Assembly (NCBI GenBank): GCA_036925085.1
Contig: JAUPFP010000056.1
Coordinates: forward strand, 496,001-560,000
DNA length: 64,000 nucleotides
Source: Brachycybe producta
Taxonomy: Eukaryota > Arthropoda > Diplopoda > Playtdesmida > Andrognathidae
Direction of reading: 5' to 3'
The translations under genes were made by a program, and so were the position numbers. Shown here in pieces: positions 45,001 to 54,716 of the stretch (within the stretch, counting starts at the first letter, position 1; every line of letters starts with the position of its first letter). The notes beneath the pieces are model-generated. The model had not been told where the DNA came from. It saw only the letters and a program-made list of their open reading frames with translations, and did not search any database.

Positions 45001-48000
45001 GTTTAAATTTTCATGACTGCATTTATATTTGCAATGAAGTTTATTTTGTTTTGTAGTTATTATATATTGACAATGTATCTTGTAGCACTTGGATCTTAAG
45101 ATCCCTCTGTCATAGGCCAACCGGCTGTTTGCAAAGTATTTTTTTTTTTGTAATTTTAAGAATATCGAGTGCTGTTTTCTAGCAAAAACGGTACTTTTTT
45201 CGTTTTGTATAACTAGTTTCAGAAGTGTAACTGTTCTGCGATATTTTATATTTTAAACAACCATTGTTTATGCCGCATTTACAGTCCGTATTTCCTCCTA
45301 AATTTTGTATTCGAATTTTTACAAACATTCGAAAGAACGTGATCGTGAAATATACTAATTTATATTTTTTGAGCACATAGTAGAAAATCGCAGAGTCACA
45401 CATACAGTCAAAAAGAGAAGATTTTCGTCGAAATATTATTATTATTAATAATAATAACTTCAAATGTATTTAAATGCAATGAAGGGCAACCTTTTTTTCT
45501 CTTTCTCGGCATTCGTCGATTGGAGCCAATTTTCGAAGAAGAGAAACAATTTTTTACTATTTTTTTTTATAAAATTTTTATAAAAATAAAAAGAATTTTT
45601 CTCGTTAAAGAAAGAGAAGAACAAGTGCGATGAAAAGAAGCAAATGATTTCATTTGAATACGAATTGCAAACGTCATTTGTAATAAATGAATTTTTGGGG
45701 GGGGGGGGGGGAGAAACATATGAACATGAACAAGAAGGAGGTGGAGAAATTTTTAAGCCGACCATTGTGTATCACAAGGTCCAAAAATAATAAGTTGAAA
45801 ATGCCGTCTGTTTTTGTTCGCTTGCTCGTCGTCGTGAGGACCAGCTTTAAAGCAAACACTGAGAAGAAGAAAAAAATATATTTCACTCTCTAGAAATATG
45901 TCGAACTTTTTTTTTTATCAAAAAGAACCTTAATTTCGATTCGAAATTAAGGTTCTTTTTGGAAAAAAAGTTCGACATATAAACAAAATTAAGTTAACCC
46001 TCAGATTTTGTTTTGAGGGCAGATAGATATGGCCAAAACCAATGACTCAATGAGGTTAAAATAATGTAATACCTTGTACACACACACATCAGTTAAATGA
46101 ATTCAAATTAAATGTGTTTAGGTGACTTATACCTAGTACACACACCTGATAATTTAAATGCATTTAAATAATAAACGTGTTCTACAGAGCCCCCCCCCCC
46201 CTCTGTGAAGGACAAACAAAGAATATATCGAATTCAATTTATTCACTTAATAATCTGAAAATATTGAGTTAATACTTAAATATATAAACTATTGACAAAA
46301 TATTGATTTAGTATTTCAATTTAAAATAATAAAGTCAATTTTTATTTGGTGTTCATGTGTCCTTAACTGGATTCCGTATAATTCACCTAAACACATTTAA
46401 TTTGAATTCATTTAACTCATGACTGTACAAAGTATTATACGGAATCCAGTTAAGGACATGAACCACAAATAAAAATTGACTTTATTATTAATATTTTAAA
46501 TTGAAATGCTAAATCAATATTTTTGTCAATAGTTTATATAAATTATATTTAAGTATTAACTCAATATTTTCAGATTATTAGCTGAATAAATTGAATTCGA
46601 CATATTGTTTGTTTGCCCTTCACAGGGCTCTGTAGAACACATTTATAATTTAAATGCATTTAAACTATGCCTTAAAGGTTGACATTAGTTTAGAATTTTT
46701 TGTAAAAGTGTTAGAAAATTAGAACAGCCGCTCAATCACTTATTATTTTCAATCTTGATTATCGTTCAAAATAAAATATTTTATAAAGTCAAAAAAAAAA
46801 TTAATTATTGTCTGCTTAAAAGTTGGGTTATTTTCAAACTGACTTAAAAAGGCTTATTTTAAAAAATTTAGATTGAAAAAAAGAATATCATTGAGTTATT
46901 GAGCTACTCTTCTAGTTCACGATCAAGTTTATCTTAATATTGCTCTCCTGAAAGATAATAATAACCAGAGTTTGAGGCGCGTTCACACTTTAAAACCACC
47001 TTAAACAAAAATCTTAATTGTATTTGAAACTTATGAATGTCTAAAATTCTAAATACTTTTACTATTTCTAGTTTCTAGTTATATAGCAAAGCATGCTTTT
47101 TAGTGTCTTGTAAATTCTCTTTAAATTTGCATGTTTATTTTGAATAATACCCCTTATTCTAGTTTCTTAAACCAACTTCGAATTTCTTTTCAAAGTTGCT
47201 TTTTCTGGGTTTTTTTCTTCAACTTTTGCATCTTTGTTTTTTTTTTTCAAACTTTGCAACACATTTATGCAATTTTAATTCTTGTGTGAGATGTTTTTAT
47301 CTTGAAACATATACACTCTTATTCTAGTTTTCTAAAACAGTAAATTTCTTCTGAGTTTGAAAAACCTTACTCTGCAAGCAGCCAAAAAGACCAGTGACAT
47401 GGGGACAAGAATCCAATTGCAGCATGCAGAAATTCTGAATGTTGTTGCTTTAGAAGATTTTCTTCAACTTTTTTTGTATTTCCTATTTGTAATTTTAAAG
47501 TTTTGCATCCTATTTATGTAAATTTTAATTCTCGTGAAATACTTATTTTGAAAGACAACTTCATTTTAGTCTCTAAAAAACAATTTCTTCCAAATTCGAT
47601 ATATATTATTCCACAAGCAGCCAAGAAAGGCCTGTGACAAGAGTTACAAGAGTCCAAAGTTGCAGCATAAATGCATTCATTTTCTTCAATTGCTATTTGT
47701 AATTTAATTTTTTGCATTTACAATTTATGCAATTTCAAAGTCTAATCAAATGTTTATTTTGAAAGATATCCTCTCATTCTAGTCTGTAAAACATTAATTC
47801 ATAAGAAAAGTTGCTATGTGAGTTTTGCCCCCCCCCCGTTTTGCAAACTCAAGCTAAGATAGGAGGCTCAACAATTGCAAAAACCTTCCAAATTTTCTCT
47901 AAACACTATTATAAATTTTAATGGCTTATATAGAGGGCGCTCTAGACACCGTGCCTGGTGTTCCAGAGCATCCAGGCCTGGCAGTCAGCTCCCCAACTCT

Positions 48001-48234
48001 CCCAATATGATTTATATATTTAAGAGGGCCTTCAATACACAATGTGTAAATGACTCTCTCTCATATGTATGCACAGAGGCATGCCAATATCCCTGAGTCT
48101 CAGAGAGAGAGAGAGAGAGAGAGAGAGTTTCATGACGTCGAACGAAAAAAGAGCGGGCAAAATGGCCTCAGGTCACACACCTGCAACCGACGTTGCAACA
48201 CCTTTGACCGGACAACAAGCTCTCGTTGACGGAT

Positions 48235-48272
<38 letters not shown>

Positions 48273-51200
48273 GAAGGGGGGGGGGGGGGTTAGGAATATG
48301 CGGTCGAATTAAGGGTTCAAACTAATCACGGCCTCATTCAAACAGAAACCGGGCGAAAAAAAAGAGGATTTTTTTTGGCTTTACTAAGATGCACACCTGA
48401 CATTGCAGGTGACATTAAAAAAACACACACAGTAAAATGTTTGAAGGTGTTTTTTTTTTTAACAGAAAGAAAAGAGGGTGGTTTTGAGGATATTTAAGAA
48501 GAAGACCACTGTGATGGTCAGAAGAGTGTGTTAGGAATGAGGAATGTTTGAAATTTTGAGTGACTGACTTAACTCTCCCTCGGTTCCCTTAACTTTGTAC
48601 CTGAAAAACGAGGAGGAGGAGGAGGAGGAGGGAGTGAAATTTTTGGAAGAAAATCTCTCACCTTTTTTTTTTTGTTGTTGCAAACTTTACAAATGACCAT
48701 AATAAAAATTAAGATCAGCTGTTGTTATTTGTGAGAGAATGAGTAAGAAAGGCGGCGGGACATTTCCAGTTTTCACCTCCTTGAATCCAACCAATTTTTT
48801 TTTTTATTTTGAACTTTTTTTATGCTGCTTCTTGTTATAAAAAAAACTACGGAGCCCTGTAAAGGACAGCAATTAGAAATCGGGACATACAGAAGTTGGC
48901 TCCTCCCTTTTTATGACGAACGCAACTTCTAATTGGTGGGTTCTGTAGTCTGACGTCACATGCTCCGCCCTTTTCAACATCGAACCACACAAAAAACCAA
49001 ATTAGAAGTTGCCTGTCGTCATAAAAAGAGCGGAGCCAACTTCTGTTTGTCCCGATTTCTAATTGCCTGTCTGCGAGATTTTTTTTTAAAATCTCGACAT
49101 TTCGACTTTTAATGTCTTTTATTCGGCCATGTTAATTATGCCATGTTGCGCGCACCATACTCTAATAATTAAATTATTGCAAGCGCCCTCTTGTAGCAGC
49201 AATAAATTAGTTATTAGAGTATGGCGCGCACAACATGACATAATTAACATGGCCAAATAAGAGAAATTAAAAATCGACATGTCGAGATTTAAAAAAAAAA
49301 TCTCGCATGTCCTTTACAGGGCTCCGTAAGAAACAACAATAACAAAATAATATATAATAGAAGTCCTCATAAAAGTCTTAACTGGTCAACTTCAAAAAAT
49401 ATATGTGAATATGCAAATGAGGATGATAGAAAGAAAGATCCTTTTCGTAATTTTCATTAGCGACAATTTCACTCATAACTGGTTTTCTTCTTCTTTTTTC
49501 AAGTAAAAAACAAAAATGGGGGCCAATAAATAACCCCCCAAAAAATAAACATAAATTTCATTTGTGTCATTAAGAAAAGCTCGGATTTTTATGCAAAATA
49601 TCAAGCAATAATAATCATCATTAGAGCAATTGTAATTCTGTTTTAACTAATCAAACATACGAGTGGTTAGAAGCTACTAGGCTAGATGTCCGGGGGGGGG
49701 AACCTTATCACAAAAAAAGTCATAAAATTAAGTTATCACTATGTCACTGCTTGTGATCTATTTTTTTATAACTGTCATATTTCGAACAACAAGTCAATGA
49801 CAGTCATATGACAATATTTGTCAAAATAACAATTTAGTAATTTGCTTTTATGACTGTCATATGACAGTCTTATTTTTTTTTGTAATGAAGCCCCTGGTTA
49901 CTATCAGTTGCAAACTAGAAAGTTCTAGCCTCTAACCAATGTTTTTGATTTAAAAAAAAAATGGAATTGTTACTCAAAAATTGGCTCTTGGGCCACAGAT
50001 TGAGAAACTTTTGTTTGATATTTTACATACAAATCCGAGTCCAACTGATTAGTGATTATCACTAATTAAAAATGATTATTAAATTTAGAAATAAAAGAAG
50101 GGAGAATATAAAAATGTGGATTTGAGTTAACCGGATGTGGTGGCCATTTCTATCTTAAATTGGAGAGATAAAAGGAGAGGAGAGAAATTGGGGAAATAAA
50201 AAATAGGGTCCTTAATGAAATTGGGATGGGTAACAACGGGTTAATATCATTACAATTACATGGTTAATGTTGCGCAAAACAATGAGGAGGGAGAGTGACC
50301 TCCCCTAACCTCCACTCTGACCCCCCCTTCCCCCTTTACAGGTTTATAGACTCCTATAAGTCATTCAATATAAATAATCAGGTGCGACCAACTGAACTTC
50401 CCATTATCCCCCCTCCTCCCCTTTATCTTACCAAATTGAAAGGGTGTAAAATCTCCACCCCCTATTACCCCTCCTCCCTTTCCCTAAATACCCCTTGTTC
50501 TCAGTCATAATCGAATTATTGGAGCATTTTTTTCTCAAAATAAGATAAAATTAAGATAGGATACAAGTATATAAAAACAGGGACTTAAAAAATAAGGGAC
50601 TAATTAATTTGAACATAAAATTTGGAATATATAGATATAAAAATGGCCCCCAAAAAGACCCGTGTTATTATCAGAGCAAGCACGCGCGGCACATATGACC
50701 CCCCCTCCCTTCGCTCCCCTTTTATTTTCAGCAACAACAACCAACATCCCTGAAAATTACTTTTCCATTTGAGAAGCTGCAGAAAAATGTCAATTGCGGT
50801 CAGATTGAGTGGCCATATCAGTCAGTTTCCAGAACACTCATGGTTTTACTAAAAACCCTATCTATATCTAGAATAATATATTAGTGAATCATATGCCCAT
50901 TGGAGCGGACCCAATTTTTCTGTTAAAATATAGTGTAATCGGCTCTGACATGGCAATGGGGTCCTTTTCCTTTTTATCTGTCACCAAATAGAAATAAAAA
51001 AGGGCCAACAATTTTTGGGGCATATATGCAATAATTGTTTGGATTTTTTTATTAATGATACATCAATATCATCATAGCGAACTTCCCAAAAAATCTGGGT
51101 TTAAATTGAAAAGGACCCTCAAACTCTTTCATGAGAAACCTTGAAAGTGTGTTTTAGAAACTAGAAGAGTAAAGCTAAATGATCCAACTTTTAAGCAGAT

Positions 51201-54200
51201 GATGATTTTTAAATTTTGTTTATAAAAAGTTTATTTTTGAAAGATATCAAATATGAAAATACTATTAAGTGATTCAGTTACCATTCTAGTTTTTAACACA
51301 ATTTCAATTTATCATTAGTGTTCTTGAAAATAAACGTTAACTTCAATTAAAAGTTGATTCTAACTGAAGTTAACGTTTATTCAACTACGAACTTTTTTTA
51401 TTCTACTTTTCAAGAGTAAAAGAAACAAATTCGTCTGAAATAAAGTTTGAAAATTCCAAACGTTTTTTTTTTCCGCATCAAAAATGCTGAAATTCGGTTA
51501 TTTTCAAACTGTGATAAAAAGTTCATTTTTTAAAGATATCAAATAAATCATGAAAAATGATTGATTCCTATTCTAGTTTCCAATCCACTTTCAATTTCTA
51601 CTTGCAGAAAATCTAAGGGCCTTGACACACAGACCACTTTTCGACTGAAAAATGAAGTCGACTGTGTTTGAGCTGTGGTTGCAATGTATTTTCTATGAAA
51701 AGGACTCAAAGGTGGTCGCGGTTTCGAATACAACCCCGAAAAGTGGTCTGTGTGTTCCAAACCCTAAACCTCAAATTTGAACTTCCATTTAAAACCTTTG
51801 AGAAAAGTTCCAATATAAAAAAAAACCTGTTTAATGTAGAGGTGACAGGAGCCGCCGATGAATTTTGGCCGCGCCAAGCCGCGAGCAAATCGCTCGACGG
51901 AAACCCTACGGTCGCGCCGAACGAACGCCGCCTGTTTTTCTGCGCCACTTTTTAAACAGCGCGGAGTCCAAGCCGTTGCTGTTGTCACCAATGATTTTTA
52001 ATTTCACCGCCACCACCGATTTCATTTTAGCTCTCGGCTTCCACCTCTAGTTCAATGATGCTTAACCAAAAAAATAGGGTTCAAAGTTGAATGCCAAGTT
52101 TTCCCTTTCTTGAATTCGGACCTTAAAGCTGTGTTTTTTTTTGCATTCCCTAATTTCCTTAAATCAGTGAGCTTATTGCAAAAGCCTTAAGGTTTAAAAT
52201 CTTTAAACACAAAAAAGGGCCAATTTCTTTGTGTTTAGGCCCAGTTATATGACACTTGTGTTTGTGTGTCTTATTTCAAAATCGAATGCATAATCAATTA
52301 CTTATATAGTAAAACACATTTCAATTTGAACCCCCCCCCCCCCCCTCCTCTTTCCCAATAGAACCCTAGAAACCCCAACCTCCTCCTCAATTTGCGGAGA
52401 TCACGAGCGGGTGTTTGACGGCAGAGAGAGAATGAAACGAAATCGGAACCCAGGCTAATTCTAAATGAGCACAACAAGCACGTGCTGGGACTCGCACCCA
52501 TTCGAGCGGAGCAAATGAATTGTTGATTATGTGTCCATCCATCCAAACCCTCATTTAGCCCACCACTCACCCCCAAATATCCCCCCCACCACCACCACCA
52601 CCCAAAAAATGACTCGCTTCCTATTTCACATCCCAGAAAGTCTCTCGAAATCATATAAAAAAAAAGATACGTGCACGTGTCTGACGTCATGTGTCTCTGT
52701 ATATATACATATCTAGTTAGAATAGATTGTCATAATGGGAACCTTTTATTGAGAATAGGCCACATATGACGACCGCCCGTTGCTTGGTCAATTTTCTAGG
52801 TTCCCGAGACGAAACCAGGGGTCCCCACAAAAACACAAAAGAAGGGAGAAAAGGGGGAAGAGAAACATCGCGAAATGGAACAGAGACACACACAACAATG
52901 GAACTCCTGTCACGCCAAGTTCACGATAACAAAACAAAAAAAGTAGAAGAATAGAGAAGGAAACGGTTAAAAGTGGTATATACTCGGACCGAGGAACACC
53001 ATAACCAACAAAAAAAAATCTTGATTCCGTCACGTCTTTGGAATCCAAAGAATTTCACAAATACTGAAATTGGATGGTGTTTTTTTGTTAGGAATTTCAA
53101 GAGTTATTTCGCAAGATTAGGAGCAACTTTTAAGTTACTTCAGATACAATGAGTATAGACTCGGATTTTTAAGCAATATTACGCAAATGTTTCAGTTTCA
53201 GCAATTCAGGCTTCAGTAAAGTAACATTCCCGTTTAGATCAACCAAACAATTATGGTTATTTCAATCAAAAACATTGGTTAGAGGCTAGAACTCTAGTTG
53301 ACAACTCCTTTAACCAGCCTTCTTTTTATTAGAAAAAATGCATACTTAAAGTTGCTGTAATAATGATGATGATGATGATTACTTCAGTGTTAGGCCGGAT
53401 CCACACCAAACAGACAAAAGTGCAACATGAGTTTCGAGACCAGAAACACAACAAAATGCCAGAAATAGCAAGAGTTTGAAAACAAAATACAACTGAAACA
53501 ACTGTCAGCAGTACAACACAAACAAATTGAGTTTTGTTTTTGTTTCTATAACTGTCCCTATAGACTTTAAGCCTTGTTACCACGAGGTGTAAACCACGAT
53601 AGTTGCTGTCATGAGAGCAGCAACTATCGCGAGAACTATCATCGTGAAGACCACATCATAGTCACTATCACACTGTTGCGACAGCACTAGATAGTTGAAT
53701 AGTACTATTGCGACAGTGATAGTTGTTGAGTGACTGGCGCTTGTAGGGAGAAATATCCACTTTGTAGGGAAATTTGGCTTCTGAAGGGAGAGAGAGGCAA
53801 CACTGTTGTTGACTCAATGATATCCTGTGAAGTAGACGTCACACTGTCATGTGACAGACAACTATCACGTTACTTCAAGACATGTAGACAGTTGTGCTAT
53901 CGTGAGAGTGAACTATCGCAACTTTCATGACAGCTACTCTCACGAAAGAACTATCGCCACCGTGAAAACGAGGCTTTAGTGTTGTTTTTGAAGTATTTTT
54001 ATTTCACTGTTCAGTTGTTTTAATACTAACTGTCCACACTGCACAGACACACAAGAGTTGACAAAATGTTGCGTAGTACTAGCTGAGACAAAGACAAAAA
54101 CCCTTTTGCGACTTGTGACAGGACATGGAATTGTTTACGAAATAGCAGACAAGACAAAAACAAAACACATAAGTTGGATAAATGGTTTAGAATTGTCGCC

Positions 54201-54714
54201 AATTTGTCTCAAAACACTTGAATTTCTGTTTTGTTTTCGTTTTGTCAGCTTGATATGGATCCGGCCTTAGATTTTAACTAGTTGTCATTGATTTTGGGTT
54301 TTTACTGTAAACATGCTGAACAGTTTCTTAAAAATTTCTTCCTAAAAAAAGTTGCTATTAAAAGGAGAGAATTTACCTGTAATTCTCATACATGTGTACG
54401 ATTATGTATCATCACATTATAAACCTGAGAGTTTGGACATTTCCATTGAGATTTTAGAAATGAAACTATTCCCACCAAGCATACCTACGAAGTTCTAAGT
54501 AACAGCAATGGCTAATTTGACCTTTTACCATAAACGTCATACAAAACTTCACACCACACGAGACTAGAATTTCTCAAGAGCGTTCTTATATATACTTACG
54601 CTTTTTCCTGAGTGTCCAGATGTTGAACCAACTCGTCTCTCTTGTTAACGATGACCACCAATTCGTCGAGTAACAATTTCTCTCGTCGTTTTTGAGCCTC
54701 CGTCTTTTGCCAAT
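41788..54714 (-). CDS. Ehbp1: EH domain-binding protein 1 homologue, last two coding exons (5' part outside the window)
   Basis: EHBP1 links EHD proteins, Rab8/Rab10-type GTPases and actin in endocytic recycling. Joining 54714-54600 to 41869-41788 gives 65 C-terminal residues: the tail of the bMERB Rab-binding coiled-coil ([39 protein letters not shown]), an acidic IEDDDEIAQ stretch and a terminal CaaX box, CAIQ. The [17 protein letters not shown] block is close to human EHBP1 and EHBP1L1 and differs from MICAL and MICALL. EHBP1 proteins end in a CaaX prenylation motif, so the ending supports the identity and exon joining. The junction is phase 2 and reads through as Ala. The N-terminal C2-like and calponin-homology domains are not found here and probably lie beyond 64000. 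Confidence 0.88.
41870..43730. other. Ehbp1 last intron, 3' part: simple repeats
   Basis: (TTA)15 at 41990-42036, an inverted microsatellite pair (GAT)n-(CATCAT)n at 42574-42617, CT runs (42470-42487, 42711-42727), polypurine strings. The 113-codon minus frame 42053-42394 is Phe/Leu-rich low complexity. No exon seen. Confidence 0.5.
41990..42036. repeat. (TTA)15 microsatellite
   Basis: Pure trinucleotide run about 120 bp inside the last Ehbp1 intron from the terminal exon. Confidence 0.9.
43731..44040 (+). mobile_element. PIF/Harbinger-like MITE TACCTAGTACACAC, copy 5
   Basis: Exact TTA duplications (43728-43730 and 44041-44043). Ends TATCTAGTACAACACACCTG and GTGTGTACAAGGTA. In the last intron of Ehbp1. 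Confidence 0.9.
44267..44544. mobile_element. Fold-back AGGCCCGTAGCAAATTAGGC
   Basis: Ends 'aggcccgtagcaaattaggc' and 'gcctaatttgctacgggcct' are perfect inverted repeats of 20 or more bases. Inner stem 'gcaacagtccc' pairs with 'agactgttgctg'; other 'gcaacagtagcaagtgg' blocks mirror 'ttggttgc'. Seen once. The frames inside are shadows. Confidence 0.85.
44800..45150 (+). pseudogene. CR1/L2-like LINE C-terminal remnant with 3' tail
   Basis: Around 44925 one frame reads [12 protein letters not shown], and after a one-base shift [15 protein letters not shown] and a stop at about 45055. FFPR.IR.WN.LP followed by a short helical end is the standard C-terminus of CR1/L2/RTE-type reverse transcriptase proteins. 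About 85 bp of 3' UTR follows, carrying 'gatccctctgtcataggcca' and 'ggctgtttgcaaagtatt', the same tail as the six short fragments elsewhere, which ties those to this element. Confidence 0.75.
45896..45980. repeat. 85-bp near-perfect hairpin
   Basis: Arms 'atatgtcgaactttttt' + 'aaaaagaaccttaatttcg' and their complements around a 3-base loop at about 45940. The only mismatches are length differences in the internal poly-T and poly-A and neighbouring bases. Lies in the last Ehbp1 intron. On either strand the RNA would form a stem of about 40 bp. Confidence 0.9.
46070..46672 (-). mobile_element. PIF/Harbinger-like MITE, inverted copy interrupted by a second copy
   Basis: Left piece 46070-46129 starts TACCTTGTACACACACAC after TAA (46067-46069). 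It breaks at 'ggtgactta' and resumes at 46435 with 'ttatacggaatccagttaag', running to about 46672, where the end has decayed. The break holds the plus-oriented copy 46130-46434. Confidence 0.85.
46130..46434 (+). mobile_element. PIF/Harbinger-like MITE TACCTAGTACACAC, copy 6 (nested)
   Basis: Ends TACCTAGTACACACACCTGA and ...GACTGTACAAAGTA. Exact TTA duplications at 46127-46129 and 46435-46437, taken from the interrupted host copy, where uninterrupted copies show a single 'ttata'. A 12-base C run at about 46190 is an expansion in the 'agagccc' block. Confidence 0.92.
46710..46925. repeat. ACTAGAAG fold-back repeat, diverged copy
   Basis: 'gtgttagaaaattagaacagc' to 'gagctactcttctagttcac', inner 'cttattttaaaaa' arm. 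Confidence 0.6.
47363..47690 (-). mobile_element. Two truncated LINE 3' tails
   Basis: 'actctgcaagcagccaaaaa' at 47365 and 'attccacaagcagccaagaa' at 47608, each followed by 'gcctgtgaca' or 'ccagtgacat' and 'agtccaa.ttgcagca'. Direct orientation, about 245 bp apart, and the intervening sequence is also partly repeated, so this may be a local duplication. Confidence 0.55.
47700..48846. other. Ehbp1 last intron: GA microsatellites and G run
   Basis: (GA)n at 48101-48127 and 48239-48265, a 14-base G run near 48276-48289, a (GGA)n at 48611-48631. 48128-48240 between the GA tracts is non-repetitive and CpG-containing ('catgacgtcgaacg', 'gcaaccgacgttgcaac'). No exon recognised. Confidence 0.45.
48847..49328. 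mobile_element. TIR element TACGGAGCCCTGTAAAG with nested fold-back and inner palindrome
   Basis: Ends TACGGAGCCCTGTAAAGGAC and GTCCTTTACAGGGCTCCGTA, perfect over 20 bases. Second layer: a CAATTAGAAATC fold-back at 48867-49073. Third: a palindrome at 49128-49255 ('catgttaattatg', 'gcgcaccatactctaataat' and its inverse). The same outer and inner parts recur at 63635-64000. Confidence 0.85.
49575..50045. mobile_element. GGGCTCGG fold-back MITE interrupted by an AGTCATAAAA MITE
   Basis: Left arm 'agctcggatttttatgcaaa' to 49690, right arm 'ggttactatcagttg' to 'aaatccgagtcc'. About 49700-49895 between them is the fold-back of 8342-8599 (ends 'aaccttatcacaaaaaaag' and 'tttttttgtaatgaagcccc'). The left outer arm has lost its 'tttctcaatctgtgg' part. 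Confidence 0.7.
50046..51149. other. Ehbp1 intron: pyrimidine-rich spacer
   Basis: C/T-rich strings at 50305-50340 and 50405-50480, CCCCCCTCCCT near 50700. The 71-codon frame 50295-50510 follows this composition. No exon or transposon recognised. Confidence 0.45.
51150..51595. repeat. ACTAGAAG fold-back copies
   Basis: Full copy at about 51150-51305 ('ttttagaaactagaagagta' to 'gttaccattctagtttttaa') and a right arm at about 51495-51590. Between them a short hairpin 'aaacgttaacttcaatt' / 'aactgaagttaacgttt' at 51332-51381. Confidence 0.7.
51617..51764. mobile_element. Fold-back MITE GACACACAGACCAC type, TAA duplication
   Basis: TAA at 51614-51616 and 51765-51767. Ends GGGCCTTGACACACAGACCA and GGTCTGTGTGTTCCAAACCC. 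148 bp, the shortest clean copy; inner 'gcaatgtattttctatg' shared with the other copies. Confidence 0.9.
51838..52050. repeat. GC-rich fold-back-like block
   Basis: 'gaggtgacaggagccgccga' on the left faces 'ccgatttcattttagctctc' and 'ggcttccacctct' on the right. GC-rich, with 'gccgcgccaagccgcgag' and 'ggtcgcgccgaacgaacgcc'. A related half, 'agccaccatcaccgg', lies at 61338. Several overlapping frames are open here on both strands; none resembles a known protein. Confidence 0.45.
52051..53157. other. Ehbp1 intron spacer
   Basis: 16-base C run near 52330-52345, ACC repeats at 52587-52602. 52380-52530 is CpG-containing and non-repetitive. The 130-codon minus frame 52298-52690 spans the C run (a poly-Gly stretch) and shows no domain. 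No exon recognised. Confidence 0.4.
53158..53390. mobile_element. GGGCTCGG fold-back MITE, left portion
   Basis: 'gactcggatttttaagcaat', 'ggttagaggctagaactcta' and 'tttaaccagcct' are present; the right terminal arm is missing where the next element starts at 53393. Confidence 0.6.
53393..54266. mobile_element. Fold-back GGCCGGATCCACACC, TTA duplication, hosting a second MITE
   Basis: TTA at 53390-53392 and 54267-54269. Ends GGCCGGATCCACACCAAACA and ...GATATGGATCCGGCC, with 'gacaaaa' and 'ttttgtcagc' pairing further in. The interior has 'aacaaaatacaactgaaaca' and 'ttttgtttttgtttc' blocks. It is split by the element at 53570-53975. Ends about 330 bp from the Ehbp1 exon. Confidence 0.88.
53570..53975. 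mobile_element. MITE AGCCTCGTTTTCACG, nested copy, TTA duplication
   Basis: TTA at 53567-53569 and 53976-53978. Ends AGCCTTGTTACCACGAGGTG and CACCGTGAAAACGAGGCT. The interior is full of 'actatc' and 'gatagt' blocks. Second copy at 59826-60265 in the opposite orientation. Confidence 0.88.
54600..54714 (-). CDS. Ehbp1: Ehbp1 penultimate exon (end of bMERB domain)
   Basis: 115 nt between acceptor 'tatctttttgaag' (AG at 54715-54716) and donor AAAAAGC|gtaagt (GT at 54599-54598). Encodes D(split)[37 protein letters not shown] and two bases of Ala. Charged heptad-like pattern with E/K/R at the surface and L/V/I at a/d positions, as in the bMERB helical bundle. The open frame extends upstream of the acceptor into an Asn/Lys/Phe-rich low-complexity intron and should not be counted. 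Confidence 0.9.
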
Positions 54715-54716
54715 CT

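Noticed and set aside
51548-52050. Cluster of overlapping frames on both strands
   Set aside because: They overlap the GACACACAGACC MITE and a GC-rich fold-back; openness follows GC content, with no conserved protein.
52298-52690. 130-codon minus frame, the longest unassigned frame apart from Otx exon 3
   Set aside because: It spans a 16-base C run (poly-Gly) and a (CCA)n stretch (poly-Trp); the sequence has no recognisable domain and no exon-like boundaries in phase with Ehbp1.
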